DNA from: Cavenderia fasciculata
Taxonomy: Eukaryota > Evosea > Eumycetozoa > Acytosteliales > Cavenderiaceae
Reading direction: 5' to 3'
DNA length: 64,000 bases
Assembly: GCF_000203815.1 (NCBI RefSeq)
Contig: NW_004457737.1
Coordinates: forward strand, 868,001-932,000
Shown piece by piece: positions 47,528 to 60,514 of the stretch. Under the pieces are notes generated by a model, which was given only the letters and a program-made list of their open reading frames with translations, made no database searches and was not told the DNA's origin. Position 1 is the stretch's first letter; each line of letters starts with the position of its first letter. Made by a program: the position numbers and the translations under genes.

Positions 47528-50500
47528 TTAATTAAAGACAATTAAAAATATAATAAATGAAAAGAAGGAGAAGAATATTGAAGGAATACTTGTTGATGAA
47601 GAAGATGATACAGTACATTCTTGAATTGGTGGAGGAGTAGTCTTTAAAGTGGCAGAGAATACTGGATCAATTTCAACAAAGTTTTCAAATGATGGTACTC
47701 GAATACCAACATATTGAACGCCAGCCGATGATTTTGTTGTTGAATCAATTGATGCAACTGCTTGGATCGATGTAACAATTTGATTGGTATCATCAACAAT
47801 GGCACGATTACTAAATGATGCTATCATTGTTCCAAGAGGTGAATCGATACTATACGATTTAATCAACGTTGAAGAGGATGAAGTATCAAATTGATAGGTT
47901 GTATCTTTAGTCTTGCAATCATAATCTAGTTGTGTTGGTGATTTGAATCGATAGATTACCAATAATGATGATGTCTCTGATTCAAATGTATAACTGTTGA
48001 TTATAATATTATGTTTAATCGAGTTGGATGGAACGGCAATTTCATCACCTGCAAATTGTATAATATGGTCAGATGACTGATTGAACGATGAAACAACCAA
48101 TTCAATGTTGTATTGACCAATAACGGTGTTGTTGTAAATGATGACAGATGCACTTGAGTTTTCGTCTAATATATCCCATTTAGCATCAATTAATGAAATG
48201 GTCTTGACAACCGTTCCATTCTCTCTGATTTCTTGAATATGGGATAATAGGAATTCGACGGTACTATTGTATGCAACAAATGAACCACCAGACACTGTAG
48301 TTGTTGGTGTACTGGTGACTGACTTTGTGAATGGGATGGAGCAATCGGATCCAGTGTACCCACCAACACATTTACATTGACCATTGACCAAACATTGTCC
48401 ATTGTTTGGTGACGAACATGAGTTGAGACATTCCAATACACGGTATTTGTATATTCCTTCAACTGTAACATCTAGATTTCCACATTTCACATATACATCC
48501 AATGGTTGACTTGCATTTGATCCAATTAAACTATCAAAGTCACAAGTCACTGTATTTCTATCGACTATTTGTCCATTGGTACATGGGGTATCTCCAATTT
48601 GAATATCAATAGTCGGTCCGTAGAAATGATCACCGTGGAATACAACTTGACCAGGTACTTTGAAATAAGTTGAATCAATCGATGTGATGACTGGATCCAA
48701 AGATGTGTATTCCAACGAGCCACTATCACCAACAATAGAATCGATTGTTACCAATACAGCTTGTTGGTATAAACTAGCAGCTCCAATACTACATTGAATA
48801 CTCGTTCCATCATCCACTGTAGTTGATATGTTCAAACAATCCAACCCTCCAATTTTAATGGTTATCTCTGTAAATGTACCATTTGATCTAACAGTCCAAA
48901 GGTATTTACCAACTATTTCAACTACACCTCCAAAAGGTGAAGCCGATGAAATAAACGAGACCAATGGTTTAATGTTTAAAAGATAGTTGTTACTTGTTTG
49001 ACCATCAACTACAACTCGGATATTACCATTCTTTGATGCACTTTGCAGTGTTGCATTCATCATTGTTGGATTGACAATTGATTCTAATTTAATATCATTG
49101 TTGATTGATATCTTTGTTAAATCACTACCACCAAAGTTTGTTCCATAAATAGTTATTTCATTACTACTTGCACGTTGAACGATACCACTAATTAAAGGTG
49201 CAATATAAGAGAACTGAACAGATGTTGGTGATGCTACTCCATCAATATAAACTCTAATATTATGATTGGTACCTGATCCTTGAGGTGATGTACAAACTAT
49301 CGTTGATCCCGATGCAACTGGATTGGTACATTGTTGTTGTTGTTGTTGATCAATGATTATTGTAATATTGGTTGATGAACCATCTAATCTAGTTGGATTT
49401 AAAAATGAACCTACTATAGTCAACTGATCACCATTTGTTTTAACAGGTTTCGAGACAGATGTAATGATTGGAGTTAAATGTAATTGAACTGGATTGGAAA
49501 CTCTACCATCAGTCAGTGTAACTGTGATTGGTCCACTCTTGGTTGATGAGGGGTCAGCGGTGAATAAGAGTAATGTACTATTGACAAAACTGAATGATTG
49601 AGTGGTGGCACCAAGGTTGACTGTGATACCTGATTGCGCAGTACCAAAGTTCTTTCCAATGATTGATACACTATTTGTATCAGATACAATCAAATCGAAT
49701 ATTACAGGTGCACCATATGCAAAGTTGATAGTATCGGCACGTTGCCCAACTGTAACTACAACACTATTGGTTATACCAGTTCCAGGTGGAGCCATACATG
49801 TAATATAAGACATGTCTTGATCATCTGCAATCTTTTGAATATTTGTACATGGTACGTTACCTGGGAACACTACTGTAATGGGTAATACTGTTCCATTGGC
49901 AGTTTGATTATTTAAATATAATCCACCAATTTTAATTTCACCTCCCACCGAGTCGGCCGATGTAATTGATTTCAATATTGGGTATAATTCTAAATCAATT
50001 TCGTTTGATAGTTGATTGGACACATTGACTAGGATCTTGTCATTCTTTGCAAATGTTGGTAGTGCGACTTGAATGGCACTGTCAAGGAGCATTGTAACCG
50101 GTTGGAATTGGGCAGTTAGCTGATTCTTGAACAAGAATTGAACATTTTCTTTGACGGTACCAAATGATGACCCGAAAATAGTCAACCCCGTTGTATAATG
50201 TGCTTGTGATTGTTGTACTTGATTAACATTGTATAATACGGGGACTGGATAATTGAATACGATGCTCGACGATTGACCATCGATTGTCAAGGTGAGTGAT
50301 TGACCTTTACCGGTACCAGCTGGTATACCATACTCTATAACACTGCTACTTTTGACGACAAACCCACTGGAAGAAGGTGGGTTAGAGTTGAGTCGTATGG
50401 AGATTGAAGATTGTGTATTATTTGATCTGAATTGATTAAAGTGTTGTCCAAGTATAGATATAGTTCCACCTCCAGTAGCAACCTTGTCGACCGATGTAAT

Positions 50501-52938
50501 GATGGGTGAAATGACCACTTCCATCGTGTTGGAATCTTGACCAAATACTCTTACTTTGGCAGGTCCCGATTTAGAATTTGGATTGATTTTAAAGACAAGT
50601 GAATCAGATGCTAACCCAGTCACAGAACCTGCATCTTGACCGATAAAGACGAATATTTGATCAGACCGTGTTCCAAAGTTTGTACCAAACATAGTTATAC
50701 TGTCATCCGTTACATCTTGAGTAGGTGATATGGATGATAGAGTTGGAGCTGGGAATGAAACAAATGTGCTGGTTTGTTTGTTACCAATGGTTAGAACGAT
50801 ATTGGCATCTGCACCACCCAGACCTTTTGTATATTGACAGGTTACTTGGGTACCTGTTGTAACTGGACTGGTGCATTGGGTATTTAATCCCAATTCAACA
50901 GATAGAGGTATAGTATTACCAAGGTAGTCTTGATTATTAAGATATCTACCAGAGATGGTAAAAGTACCACCATACAATGAAACAGGACCGGTAGAGGAGA
51001 TGACAGGTTCAAGTTCGAGTGTTATATTGGAGGTAGCCAACTGTCCACCGACCACCACACTGACATACCCATTCTTTTCGTTTGCTCCCAGGGAAACTGT
51101 GATTTCAGTTTGTGTAACAATCGAGGTGTTTGGGGTATAGTCTTTGTTGTTGACAATTGGCATGGTGGTGCTTGTTGAAACGCCAAAGTTGCTACCATGG
51201 ATATTGATACCAGTACTTGATTGAGTGACCGATGTAATGGTTGGAGGGTTGTAGCTGAAACTACCTTGATTCGATTGTTTTCCATCGACAGTCACAGAGA
51301 CTGGGATGTTCTTGCCAACTCCCTCGGCGACATTGACGACAATGTAGCTACCCGTATCATTTGACCAGCTTGATACAGGGGTTGGTGCAGCGCTACCAAA
51401 CGCAATAGAGACTGGTGCAGTTGACCCATCTTGACGAAGATTGTGGAGGAAACTACCGATAATAGTTACTTGTCCACCAATGGTATCAACCGACGTGACA
51501 GATGTAATAATGGGTTGCAAAGTAAAGGTGTAAAGGTTGGATATGAGATCGGCAATAATAACCTTGACCGCTCCATTCCTAGATGCTGGTGATGGGACAA
51601 TAGTCATATTAGTCTGGTCCGCATTCTTTGAGACCAGTGATAAATAGGCTATATCACCAACCATCACAGTTAATGGGGTACCAAAATATTGACCAACAAT
51701 GAGTAGTTGACCATTTGGTTGTTGTACAACCGAATCAATGATTGGTGAATAGTAGGATGTGTAAATTGGTGTACTTGAAAATAGAATGACTGCTACATTG
51801 GATCCACCACCTGCGGGAGCTGTAAACACTACCATACTACCATTTCCAAAGGTTACAGGACACACTATATTATCTCTGATCTTGACGAGTTGTGGTATAG
51901 TGGGATGACTCATTATGTGACCAGTGATGGTAACAGCACCACCGGCGGTTGGAATCTGGGTGCATGTGAGTAGCCATGGCGTAAAACTAACAAGACGAGA
52001 GTTGGAAATTTGTCCATCCACCTTGATATAGTAGTTATCTGTCCATGCATTATCGGGTACGGTCGCAAGGAAACGAATGTTGTCTGTGGAAATGGATGTA
52101 GCATTGAATGAGATGGATGGATAGTTGACAGAATGAACCGAGATGAGTGAAAATACGTTTCCAAAGTTTGAACCCTGCACAGCAAGCAAATTTTGAGAGG
52201 TGACAAAAAGTGTAAAGGTCGGTGCCGCATAGGTCATGTCAAAAGACGTCACTACACCATCAATAGATAGTGTCGAAGCGATTGTTCCAGTTCCCCTGGG
52301 CAACCCAGTCGTATTTAAATAGGTTCCAGTAGTACTATAGGTCAAAGCAGCGTTATTAATGACATTACTACCAATTGTTAAGACAAAATTGGTAGGTTGT
52401 CCATTTGCTCTTAATTTATTTATGAAATACTAAATAGAAAATCAAAAAAATAAATAATGAATTAATAATGAATAGATTAATTAAAATAATTATTTTCAAC
52501 ATCTTGTTTCTTTCTACTTACACCTTGGAAATTAGCAGAACCACCAAGTGCACTGGGGCGAGGACTACTAATAGAAATGACAGGTTTTAAAGTAAAGGAA
52601 TAATAATTGGATTCCCATCCAGCGACAGCTACCATTACTTGACCATTCAAAATTGGAACGGTTGGTGTAAAAGTGACCAAGCTATTCGCGCCATTTGATA
52701 CAAGTGTGGTTGGAGGTAACTCGAGTAATGATTGAGTTGAAAAGGTGATTGTCACCTCATTGATTGCAATTCCAAAATCAATACCATAAATTGAAATTGA
52801 GTTACCATTACTCTCTACACTGTTAATGGTTGGAAGTGCATCGACAACTACATAACATGATTGACAATAAATAATGAATATCACTAATAAAGAATAATAG
52901 AATTTCAACAAAGAAGATGAATTATTTGTTGATTTCAT
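47528..52938 (-). CDS. Giant IPT/TIG-EGF surface protein, ComC/Tgr-like
   Basis: Two exons, 52938-52522 and 52429-47528, give 1,772 residues. A signal peptide covers about residues 1-34. A long series of IPT/TIG (E-set) repeats follows, each with a PIITSV...GG...I.G..L opening and a later IYGTNFG-type motif; I count roughly a dozen or more. Near residue 1,470 one EGF module (CLNSCSSPNNGQCLVNGQCK) precedes a ComC-like domain (VEFLLSHIQEIRENGTVVKT ... VPSFENFVEIDPVFSATL). The end is a Ser/Thr stretch and a short hydrophobic tail (IPSIFFSFFSFIIFLIVF) with no basic anchor, which suggests a GPI-anchored protein. Such proteins act in dictyostelid cell adhesion and development. The homologous broken gene at 16.4-18.5 kb shares the EGF and ComC parts. 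Confidence 0.9.
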
Positions 52939-53633
52939 TTCTCTCTTTTTTAAAAAGTGAAGAAAAAAAAGAATCAATAGATCTTTCTTTAAATAGATAC
53001 AAATATTGAAAAAAAGAATATTAGATAGATAGATAGATAGAAAGATAGATACAAACAAGGAGGGATTGGGATTAATATCGAAATGATTGAAAAATAAGGT
53101 TGCTTCTCTGTGTTTTGTTTTGGTTACAGTAGTTTGTTGTTACTTACGACGCGATTTGTTTGTGGTGTGTGGGGGGCAACTGTTGATGTGATCACTTCCC
53201 TAAATACCAACTTTGAAGGCACCAGATTCGATGAAAAGATTAAAAAATTTGAAGCGGGTTTGACGATCAGTTTGGAATCGCACGTGCAACAAACAAATAA
53301 AGACTTTGTGTATATGAGAGGTTATACAATGACGGCCAATACTTCAAAGAACCCTTTTGTTAAAGCTAAAAATATTATTATTCACTATTAAATAGAGATA
53401 AAAAGAGATTATCAGTGTTAGAAGCTATGAGATATTACATGTTGTGCGCAGAGAAGATAGTTAAATAATAAAGTAGAGAGTTGTTGTTGTGATGAACTGA
53501 CACACTTGTCAGCTGAAAGTAACAGCACCAACGATTAGATAGATAGATAGATAGTAAAGAGAGAGGGTAATATTTTTTTTCTTAACTACTTTACTTACTT
53601 ATCAACTACTGCTGTAATACGGGTTGTCCACTA
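52939..53633. other. Upstream region of the IPT gene
   Basis: About 700 bases with GATA repeats. The plus strand reads open from about 53110 to 53391 without an ATG (VITSLNTNFEGTRFDEKIKK in the middle); it might be an exon remnant but has no supporting neighbours. Nothing else is seen. Confidence 0.4.
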
Positions 53634-53713
53634 CAAAGAGGGTGATCTGAGTAGAAGAGTCGAGACTAGTTATTAATCATCCCTCGTCTCTTCTGATCAG
53701 ATCACCCTCTTTG
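53634..53713. repeat. Palindromic hairpin element, copy 2
   Basis: Arms at 53634-53659 and 53688-53713 are 26 bases each and complementary at 24 positions, around a 28-base spacer. The left arm and the following bases match copy 1 for about 34 bases (GAGGGTGATCTGAGTAGAAG and TCGAGACTAG). The spacer is half as long as in copy 1. Both copies have the same orientation and bracket the giant IPT gene. Confidence 0.7.
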
Positions 53714-54518
53714 ATAGGTTGCATTCATCGGTCTATATTTATACATATCGTTTAAATCGTTAGAAATTATGTTCTTGTTTGCTCCCAAGTGTCAATGAGG
53801 CATTTAATCGTCTGTTTCGTAACATCATCTCCGTTGAACTATCAATAGATTGAATGTTAATGGAATGCATACAAATATTATCCTTTACGCTTTGGAGATA
53901 GATCATATCATGTACTAATATAAATATATATGAGTTAAAAAATAAAAGGAAAATGATGATCACAACCAGTTGTGGTTTAATTGAAATTTAATAATAATAA
54001 TAATAATAATAAGCACAACATTTATTTACTAGTACCACCAAATATTCTTTATTTAGATCCAAACATTATAAATGGTCACCACATGATTGTTGTTGTTGGC
54101 GTAAGCAAGTAACTTAACCCGACCTACCTCGGGACATAACCTCGCAAACCGACCGACCGACTGACCTCTAAACAAAAATTTCTTTCTAATAATGGGTAAG
54201 CAATGTTTGTTGTTTTCTTTTAATCATTGATTCAATAATAAATCCTTAATTACATAAATTCTATAGAATTGGAACGGACAATCCTCTTAATGAATGGTAT
54301 TGTTGATTGCCATACTCGGCATCCCTTTTTTCATTATACACACATATATATATATATATAAACATAGATAATAATAATAAATAGATAAATAGATAAATAT
54401 AGGAATGAGTTTAAAAATTGATACAAATATATTTATTATAAAAAAAAAAAAGGTAATGATATAATAATAATGATAATAATGAAATACTACTATCTTTTTA
54501 AAAAGTAGTAGTTTTAGT
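53714..54518. other. Intergenic region with a GC-rich hairpin patch
   Basis: About 800 bases. Mostly AT-rich with TAA and TA repeats, but 54100-54165 contains CCCGACCTACCTCGGG (a 5-bp stem) and GACC/CGAC repeats. A possible ATGG|GTAAGC start-and-intron follows at 54192, leading into a 32-codon frame that runs into a TA repeat. I do not accept it as a gene. No known RNA is recognised. Confidence 0.4.
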
Positions 54519-55217
54519 TTAGTTCTTCAATCTGTCGTACTTGTAGATGGTAGCCTTGCATGATGGGCATTCGTGACGAACATCCTTGAGCGAGTCGATA
54601 CCGAATGGAATCAAACAACAACCCAACCAACAACCAAACAAGATCAAGATGAAACATACGAGCCAACACATACCACCAGATTCATAGTGAGTCTTGGTAG
54701 TGACACGAGCTTGACAGTGACCACAGGTAATATCAACTGGGCTATAAATAGAATAGAAAAAAATATATATATATATATTAGTCAATCATATGACAGAATA
54801 TAATGATATCATTGTTGTTGGTTGTTGGTTTCTAACATACACTTCACGGAATTGGACAATTGGAGCTTGGATGAGAACTGGAGCTTGTTGAACGACAACA
54901 GCTGGTTGCATGTATTGTTGTTGTGGAGCACCTTGTGGTGGAGCATAGTAACCTTGTGGTGGATAACCTTGTGATGGTGGAGCATATCCTTGTGGTGGGT
55001 ATCCTTGTGGAGGGTATCCTTGTGGTGGATAACCTTGTGGTGGTGGAGCGTATCCTTGTGGTGGTGGGGCATAGCCTTGTGGTGGTGGGGCGTATCCTTG
55101 TGGTGGTGGAGCATAACCTTGTGGTGGTGGAGCTTGTTGGTTTTGATCAGCAACTGGTGGCTGACCTTGTGGAGCAGCAGCTGGTTGAGAGTCACTTGGT
55201 TTATCCAAATTGGTCAT
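54519..55217 (-). CDS. LITAF-domain protein with PPQGYA repeats
   Basis: Two exons, 55217-54841 and 54741-54519, join in phase 2 to 199 residues. Residues 30-95 are tandem APPPQGY/YPPQG repeats. The C-terminal LITAF domain has CGHCQARV (first CxxC), a hydrophobic middle (GGMCWLVCFILILFGCWLGC) and HECPSCKATIYKYDR (second CxxC). In other eukaryotes this zinc-binding domain inserts into the cytosolic face of endosomal and lysosomal membranes. PPxY-like motifs are absent; the repeats may recruit partners. All four zinc-binding Cys are present. Confidence 0.92.
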
Positions 55218-56633
55218 TTTATATTATATATATGTATTTGATTAAACTCTATATATATTTGATTGATTGATTGATTACACATTTGTTAATAATTTGATAC
55301 TTGTTTCTTTTCTTTAATCTTTTTTTTTTTTTGATCATTTGATAGTAATTTCGATTTTGATTTGTTTGTTTCTCTATCTTTTTTCTCTATCTCTCTCGTT
55401 CTTCTTCATTCTTTATTCTATATCATCAGTGACTGAATCTAGAGATCGTATAATATAACATGTGATTATTTATCTATATTATATCATAAGAGAATTATTG
55501 TGGTGACGATGGTCGATCGATTTGATGACGATTGTCTGTAACGTCGGTTGGTGATGGACGGCGGTGTGTATGGGTAGTATGATGATGTATGTATTATTTT
55601 TTACCTTTTAGAAAAGTATTATAGTAATGGTAATAAAAAGTATTATATATAACTCTGTAAGGAGTGTATGTATGTACTACTAGGAAAGAATAATAACAAT
55701 AAAAAAACTGTGTGAGGAGACAAACAACAAAAATAGACAAACGACCCTTACAATGAGATATCTAGTTTGGAGGGAGGGGAGTTTTTTTTATTTATCTTTT
55801 TTTTTTTTTTTGTTGTTTGTGCAGCGGTGGTTGGTGGAGGTTTTGATTTTGGGGCACCCAACGATTTTTATGTTTGCGCTCTCTCTCTCCAACCCACCGG
55901 TTTTGTCAAGACAATAAATTATTATTGATTCTCACATAATTAGGATCGGTTTTTTTCCTCCAGCTACAGGAATCAATATAGATCTCTTTGATGGGTGTTA
56001 TCACCTACTATGCACCCAACACAATGCTGAAAACAATTCAAAGATTCGGTTCATCATCGCTCAACACACACAAAACACCATCGACGACCAATACAACCAA
56101 ACCACACCATATATTGTTGTTGAAAGACTTGTAGTATACAACACCTGGGGTTGGGAGGGGTTGTCTTGGTTTAGACGATGAGTCTTTAAAGACCAATGAT
56201 ATATATAATATATTTCATTTCTTTAAGGGTTAGCAATACCCATCGACATAACTCTTGGTAAAGAGAGAGACATCATCGTCGTTGTCAGAAGTCATGAATT
56301 TACATGATCTGTGACTGTCAACTTCCAACATTAATTAATTGAGTCAATGAGGAGGATTATCTGAATGTTTACCTCCTCAATGATCATCATCGGATTTACA
56401 AGCTTTCAAGCCGATGGCATGAGGCATTGTCGACCTACAAGATATTTTTTTTACACGCAACTCTAAATTGCATGTGTAGTCTCAATGGTTTCCGAGCTAG
56501 AAGAGGGATGATTGAGGAGGATCCAGAGTAGAGAATAAGAATACCCTTTCATAAGAGCTCTAATGTAGTTAGTTAATTTCTTTCTTTCGTTTACAGATAC
56601 AGATACAAATACAGATAGATCAACATCACCAGA
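55218..56633. other. Long intergenic region
   Basis: About 1.4 kb between divergent genes, with poly(T) near 55320 and 55800, CT-repeats near 55370, and a GAGGAGG/CCTCCTC short inverted repeat near 56348-56378 whose word recurs near 56513. No open frame of note and no recognised RNA. It presumably holds two promoters. Confidence 0.45.
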
Positions 56634-57324
56634 ATGAAGATTATTGTTGCCACTTTGTTTGTTGCTTTACTAGCAGTTGCAGTCTCTGCAGATTTTGTTA
56701 CCATTACTCCATATACCAATAATGGTTGTTCAGGTATGACCATAGATGATAATCTAGATATGATATGAAACATATAGGATGATGATAATGATGATTAACA
56801 TTGTTATACTCTTGATACTCTTCTTTTATACATTTTTGTCATTATTAATAGGTACACCATACGGAGTTGGTTATTCATTACCAATTGGAACATGTTTTAA
56901 TATGTATGATCAGTTGATGTTTATCGAACAAGATAGTAGCAATAGCAACAAGCTTCACTTTACCTTTTACTATAACAACTGCTCATCTACACCAATCGAC
57001 TATCAAGTGTTTGTAGTTGATCAATGTGCCACCTTTGGATTCCCAACATTGAGCCTCGAGTTTAACTCTTCCATGTCTCTTACTGCTTCGATGCCAGAGG
57101 ATTCAGTGCAATACGTACAATACTACTACAGCAACTATTGCTCTGGTCCAACCCTCGCCGTCTTTATGACCAACGGATACCAAGACACAGACTCCAAGTA
57201 CACCTGTGTCAACGGTAAGCCAGAGGTCTATGTTTGTGGTGGTGACGATAACTGTTTCCCTGTCAACATTGAAGGTTGTCATATCCCAGGTGGTGTACTC
57301 TACCCTTGGAGAGTTATCTGTTAA
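56634..57324 (+). CDS. Small secreted Cys-rich protein, unknown
   Basis: Two exons, 56634-56733 and 56852-57324, join in phase 1 to 190 residues. Residues 1-19 are a signal peptide (MKIIVATLFVALLAVAVSA). The mature part has about 12 Cys (GTCFNMYD, YYNNCSSTP, VDQCATFG, SNYCSGPT, KYTCVNGK, VYVCGGDDNCF, EGCHIPGG, RVIC), N-glycosylation sites and many Tyr/Phe. There is no membrane segment after the signal, so it is probably secreted or a matrix/spore-coat-type protein. No domain is recognised. It directly precedes the receptor-like gene array. Confidence 0.82.
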
Positions 57325-57483
57325 CAGTTGTTATTGTTAACGTTGTATATAATATAGTATAATATATCCCCATCTCTCTCTCCCACACTCTTTGTTCAAA
57401 TGATCTAATGATCGGTCATAAAAATAAATATATAATAAATAATTAAATTTTAACAAACAAGCTACTGCACCGCAGACTCTCAT

Positions 57484-57590
57484 CAGGAGCTACTTTTGTA
57501 ATAGTCATGCGCATCAAGAGAAAACAACTGATCAATTCAAGAATCAAATTCAACAATCAACTAGGATTAAAGAAATTATAATAGTAATAA
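57484..57590 (+). pseudogene. 3' relic of an array unit
   Basis: About 100 bases, from CAGGAGCTAC to AAAGAAATTATAATAG, are nearly identical to the sequence coding the end of the membrane helix and the basic tail (VMRIKRKQLINSRIK...) of copies A and B. The rest of that unit is absent: upstream is the 3' flank of the secreted protein gene. The distance from this tail to the copy A start (about 280 bases) is like that between the B tail and copy C (about 255). It marks a deleted unit. Confidence 0.8.
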
Positions 57591-57792
57591 TAATAATAAT
57601 AATAAATATAATAATAATAAATATAATAATAATATTAATATAATAATAATAATAGTAATAGTAAATTTATTTTTAGAAAATGTTTTTATTAATACGATGA
57701 CCACGACAACAGATATTTTAGCGCCATTATTAATTAATTTTTTAATATTGAGTATACTCAAAGTACGGTGCACTTGTATACGCAGTAGATGA

Positions 57793-57865
57793 TTCGATAA
57801 CAACAAACTCATAGATAGATAAGAGATAGATAGGATAGAGTGCACGCTTGCTCACACACACACAC
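57793..57865 (+). promoter_or_regulatory. Upstream block conserved between array copies A and C
   Basis: The stretch TTCGATAACAACAAACTCAT, GATA repeats, AGAGTGCACGCTTGCT and a CA repeat immediately precedes the copy A start and is repeated almost exactly at 63191-63271 before copy C. Copy B lacks it. It is likely promoter plus 5' leader duplicated with the unit. Confidence 0.6.
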
Positions 57866-60384
57866 ATGTTCATGTTGTCTCACTGTCAAGTTGGCTTCTT
57901 TTGGCATACGCTACTGCTGATCGTGGTGTCTATGAACACCCTTGGATCATTAGTCAATGCTCAACCTTCTCCTCTCAGAATCAATGCTAATGAATGTAAG
58001 ATATATAGCCTGTGAATGATGATAATATAATGTAATTATTAACATTGATTAATCTTTGATATATAGTACCATCTCTGACCTTTATGATCAAACAATATGG
58101 AATGAATTGGACATTGGTTGATAATATGCTATCAAATTACGATACCAGAGATGTCACTGTTGTCAATGGATCCTTTACTCTTCTGTATATATACATACAA
58201 TCTATCGATCATTATAATATATTAATAATAATAATAGCCAACCAACCAAGTGAGCGAGTGACTACTTGATGATGATGGATGATTACAACTTACTTTTGAT
58301 TCTATTTGTATATAGATCATTTTTCTCGATCAGATCACAACAATATACCTACCATGGATTACCAGACCGGTCACTATCAGCACTCTATTTTCCAAACTTG
58401 ACTTCTCTCCGCATCGACTCACTTCAGATGGATGGAAGTATCAACATTCTCTACATGGTCAGAAATCTATCCAACCTCATAACACTATTCATCGATAAAC
58501 CCTACATCCGGGTTATTCCTGATGGATTCCCATTCACTCTAAACAAACTCACCGATTTGTATGTATATAATGTAAGACTGGTTGTAGTAGTAGTATTCCA
58601 ACCAGAACATCTAACAAACAACATCTTTTTCGCATATTGAATTGACGACTTGTCTAGTACATACCCAGGTCCTATCTTTGCAAAAAATATAAATTCATTA
58701 TATTATCCTAGTTTAAATGGGCAATTGTATGTAACTCTATCCATCTATCTTCTTCTTTGATGATGTGTCTATCTATCTATCGGTCCCTTAGGGATTTGTA
58801 CTCATTTATTTCCATTCACACACGATAAATATAGAACGATAAAGTATTACATTGAACCTGTGCCAGATGGTTTTGGAGAGGGTCTAAATTCCAAGGTTTA
58901 TTTGACTCATTTAAACTCTTTGGTGCCATCGAGTCAACCGATCTTTAGGTTACCAGATTCTTTGTGTGGTGCGTACGGGCTATATTATTTTTGGCGTCAA
59001 AACACGACACCTCTCCTCAAATATGCAGCTGATTGTTTCAAATGCTTTGATAGTAGACTATCTCCTTATATGCTAGGTGCTACTAATTTGTTTAAAGGAT
59101 ACAATTATCCTTGTGGTATGTATCATTGAAATAATCAAGTAATACTTGCTTATAATTTCATAAACATAGATTTTCTTATACTCCTCTTTCTCTCTATTTA
59201 GATATCAAGGTGACATCATTATACTATAAGACAAATGATACAGTTATTATTAACGGCAATAATCTTCAATCGTCTCTTGGGTCAACCACCTCTGGTAATG
59301 GTATAATTGATTTCATCCTCAACAACCAAATTGTACAATATAGAAGAGCTGATTTATATCCAATACAAGATCAAGTGGTGTTGAGTAGTAGGTTTGGAAG
59401 TACAGCTTCCATTCCAGTATCACTAACTAGAATTAATCTAGGCAATTTTATAACTATCGATCAACAACCTTTTGGAATCAATATATCAATCAATCTAAAT
59501 TATAATATCAATATTCATCACACTATATCTATAAATGGTGTTGCTTGTAGGAAATTCAATAGTATCTATATCAAAGATAGATTAACATGTTTCTTTCCAC
59601 TTCAAATATCATCACAATCAACCCTATTAAATTATAATATTGCCAATATTAGAAATAGTGAAATATATCAATCCAATTTTACAAGACGTATGTTATAACT
59701 AATTAATAATTAATTAACATAATATTTATTCATACATTATTTCGATCAATCAAAATAGAATACCCTTCACTTTCCAACAACAATAATTATACTATTACGA
59801 TGAATGAATCAGCTACGGAATATAAATTAGAATTAATTGGTCAATTTGGAATGATCAATCAAACAAGTAGCAGCAGTACAAGAACAAGTACAACAATGTC
59901 ATCGGTACTGATCAACAATACCGATTGTATTATTACATCAATCAATTCAACACATTTGGAATGTATCATTATATTGGATACAAATACAACAACAGTACAT
60001 CAACAACAACAACAAATAGAAGGAGGAGTCAGTGGTAGTGATGGTGAATTTGTTGAGATTTATATATCGATTGATGGACATTCATTCACATCATTTGATT
60101 CTATTTATATTAAATATCCTACCATTTCATCATCCTCATCGTCCTTATCATCATCTTCATCCTCCTCATCCTCATCAACGAATGGTATTAGTAATAGCGA
60201 TTACCAATCAAACAACACCAAATATTATATTATTGCTGGTGTTTTAGGTGGAGCATTGGTAGCAGGAGTTACTGTTTTAATAGTCATGCGCATCAAGAGA
60301 AAACAACTGATCAATTCAAGAATCAAATCCAACAATCAACTCGAATTAAAGAAATATAATAGTAATAATATTAAAAATAAATAA
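57866..60384 (+). CDS. Array copy A: LRR-like / IPT-like single-span membrane protein
   Basis: Seven exons: 57866-57995, 58067-58184, 58316-58558, 58658-58726, 58835-59115, 59202-59687 and 59759-60384. All introns have GT/AG ends and the exons join to 650 residues. A signal peptide ends near VNAQPSP (residue 33). Exons 2-5 give LRR-like lines (ALYFPNLTSLRIDSLQMDGS, VRNLSNLITLFID, FPFTLNKLTDL), then a Cys-containing module (SLCGAYG, AADCFKCFDS). Exons 6-7 are beta-rich with IPT-like ITSLYYKTNDTVIINGNNL-type lines (starting VTSLYYK) and CRKF...TCFF cysteines. A Ser-rich stalk, one membrane helix (YYIIAGVLGGALVAGVTVLI, about residues 596-617) and a Lys/Arg/Asn tail end it. I do not know the family name. 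The layout is that of a cell-surface receptor or adhesion protein; the ligand is unknown. Confidence 0.85.
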
Positions 60385-60514
60385 AAATAGCAAAAAAAAA
60401 AAAAACCTTGGTTGACTACGAAAAAGCCAACACCATCACCACAACCGTCGATAAAGACCTTATATACTTTACCTTATATATTTATTTATATATATTTATA
60501 TGATGACGATATGA

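Noticed and set aside
54180-54360. Possible two-exon mini gene (ATGG, intron, 32 codons)
   Set aside because: The coding part is tiny and ends in a TA microsatellite; kept only as a low-interest finding.
56340-56530. GAGGAGG/CCTCCTC inverted words, considered as a third, decayed copy of the hairpin element
   Set aside because: Only 8-10 bases pair and the diagnostic GGGTGATCTGAG word is absent.
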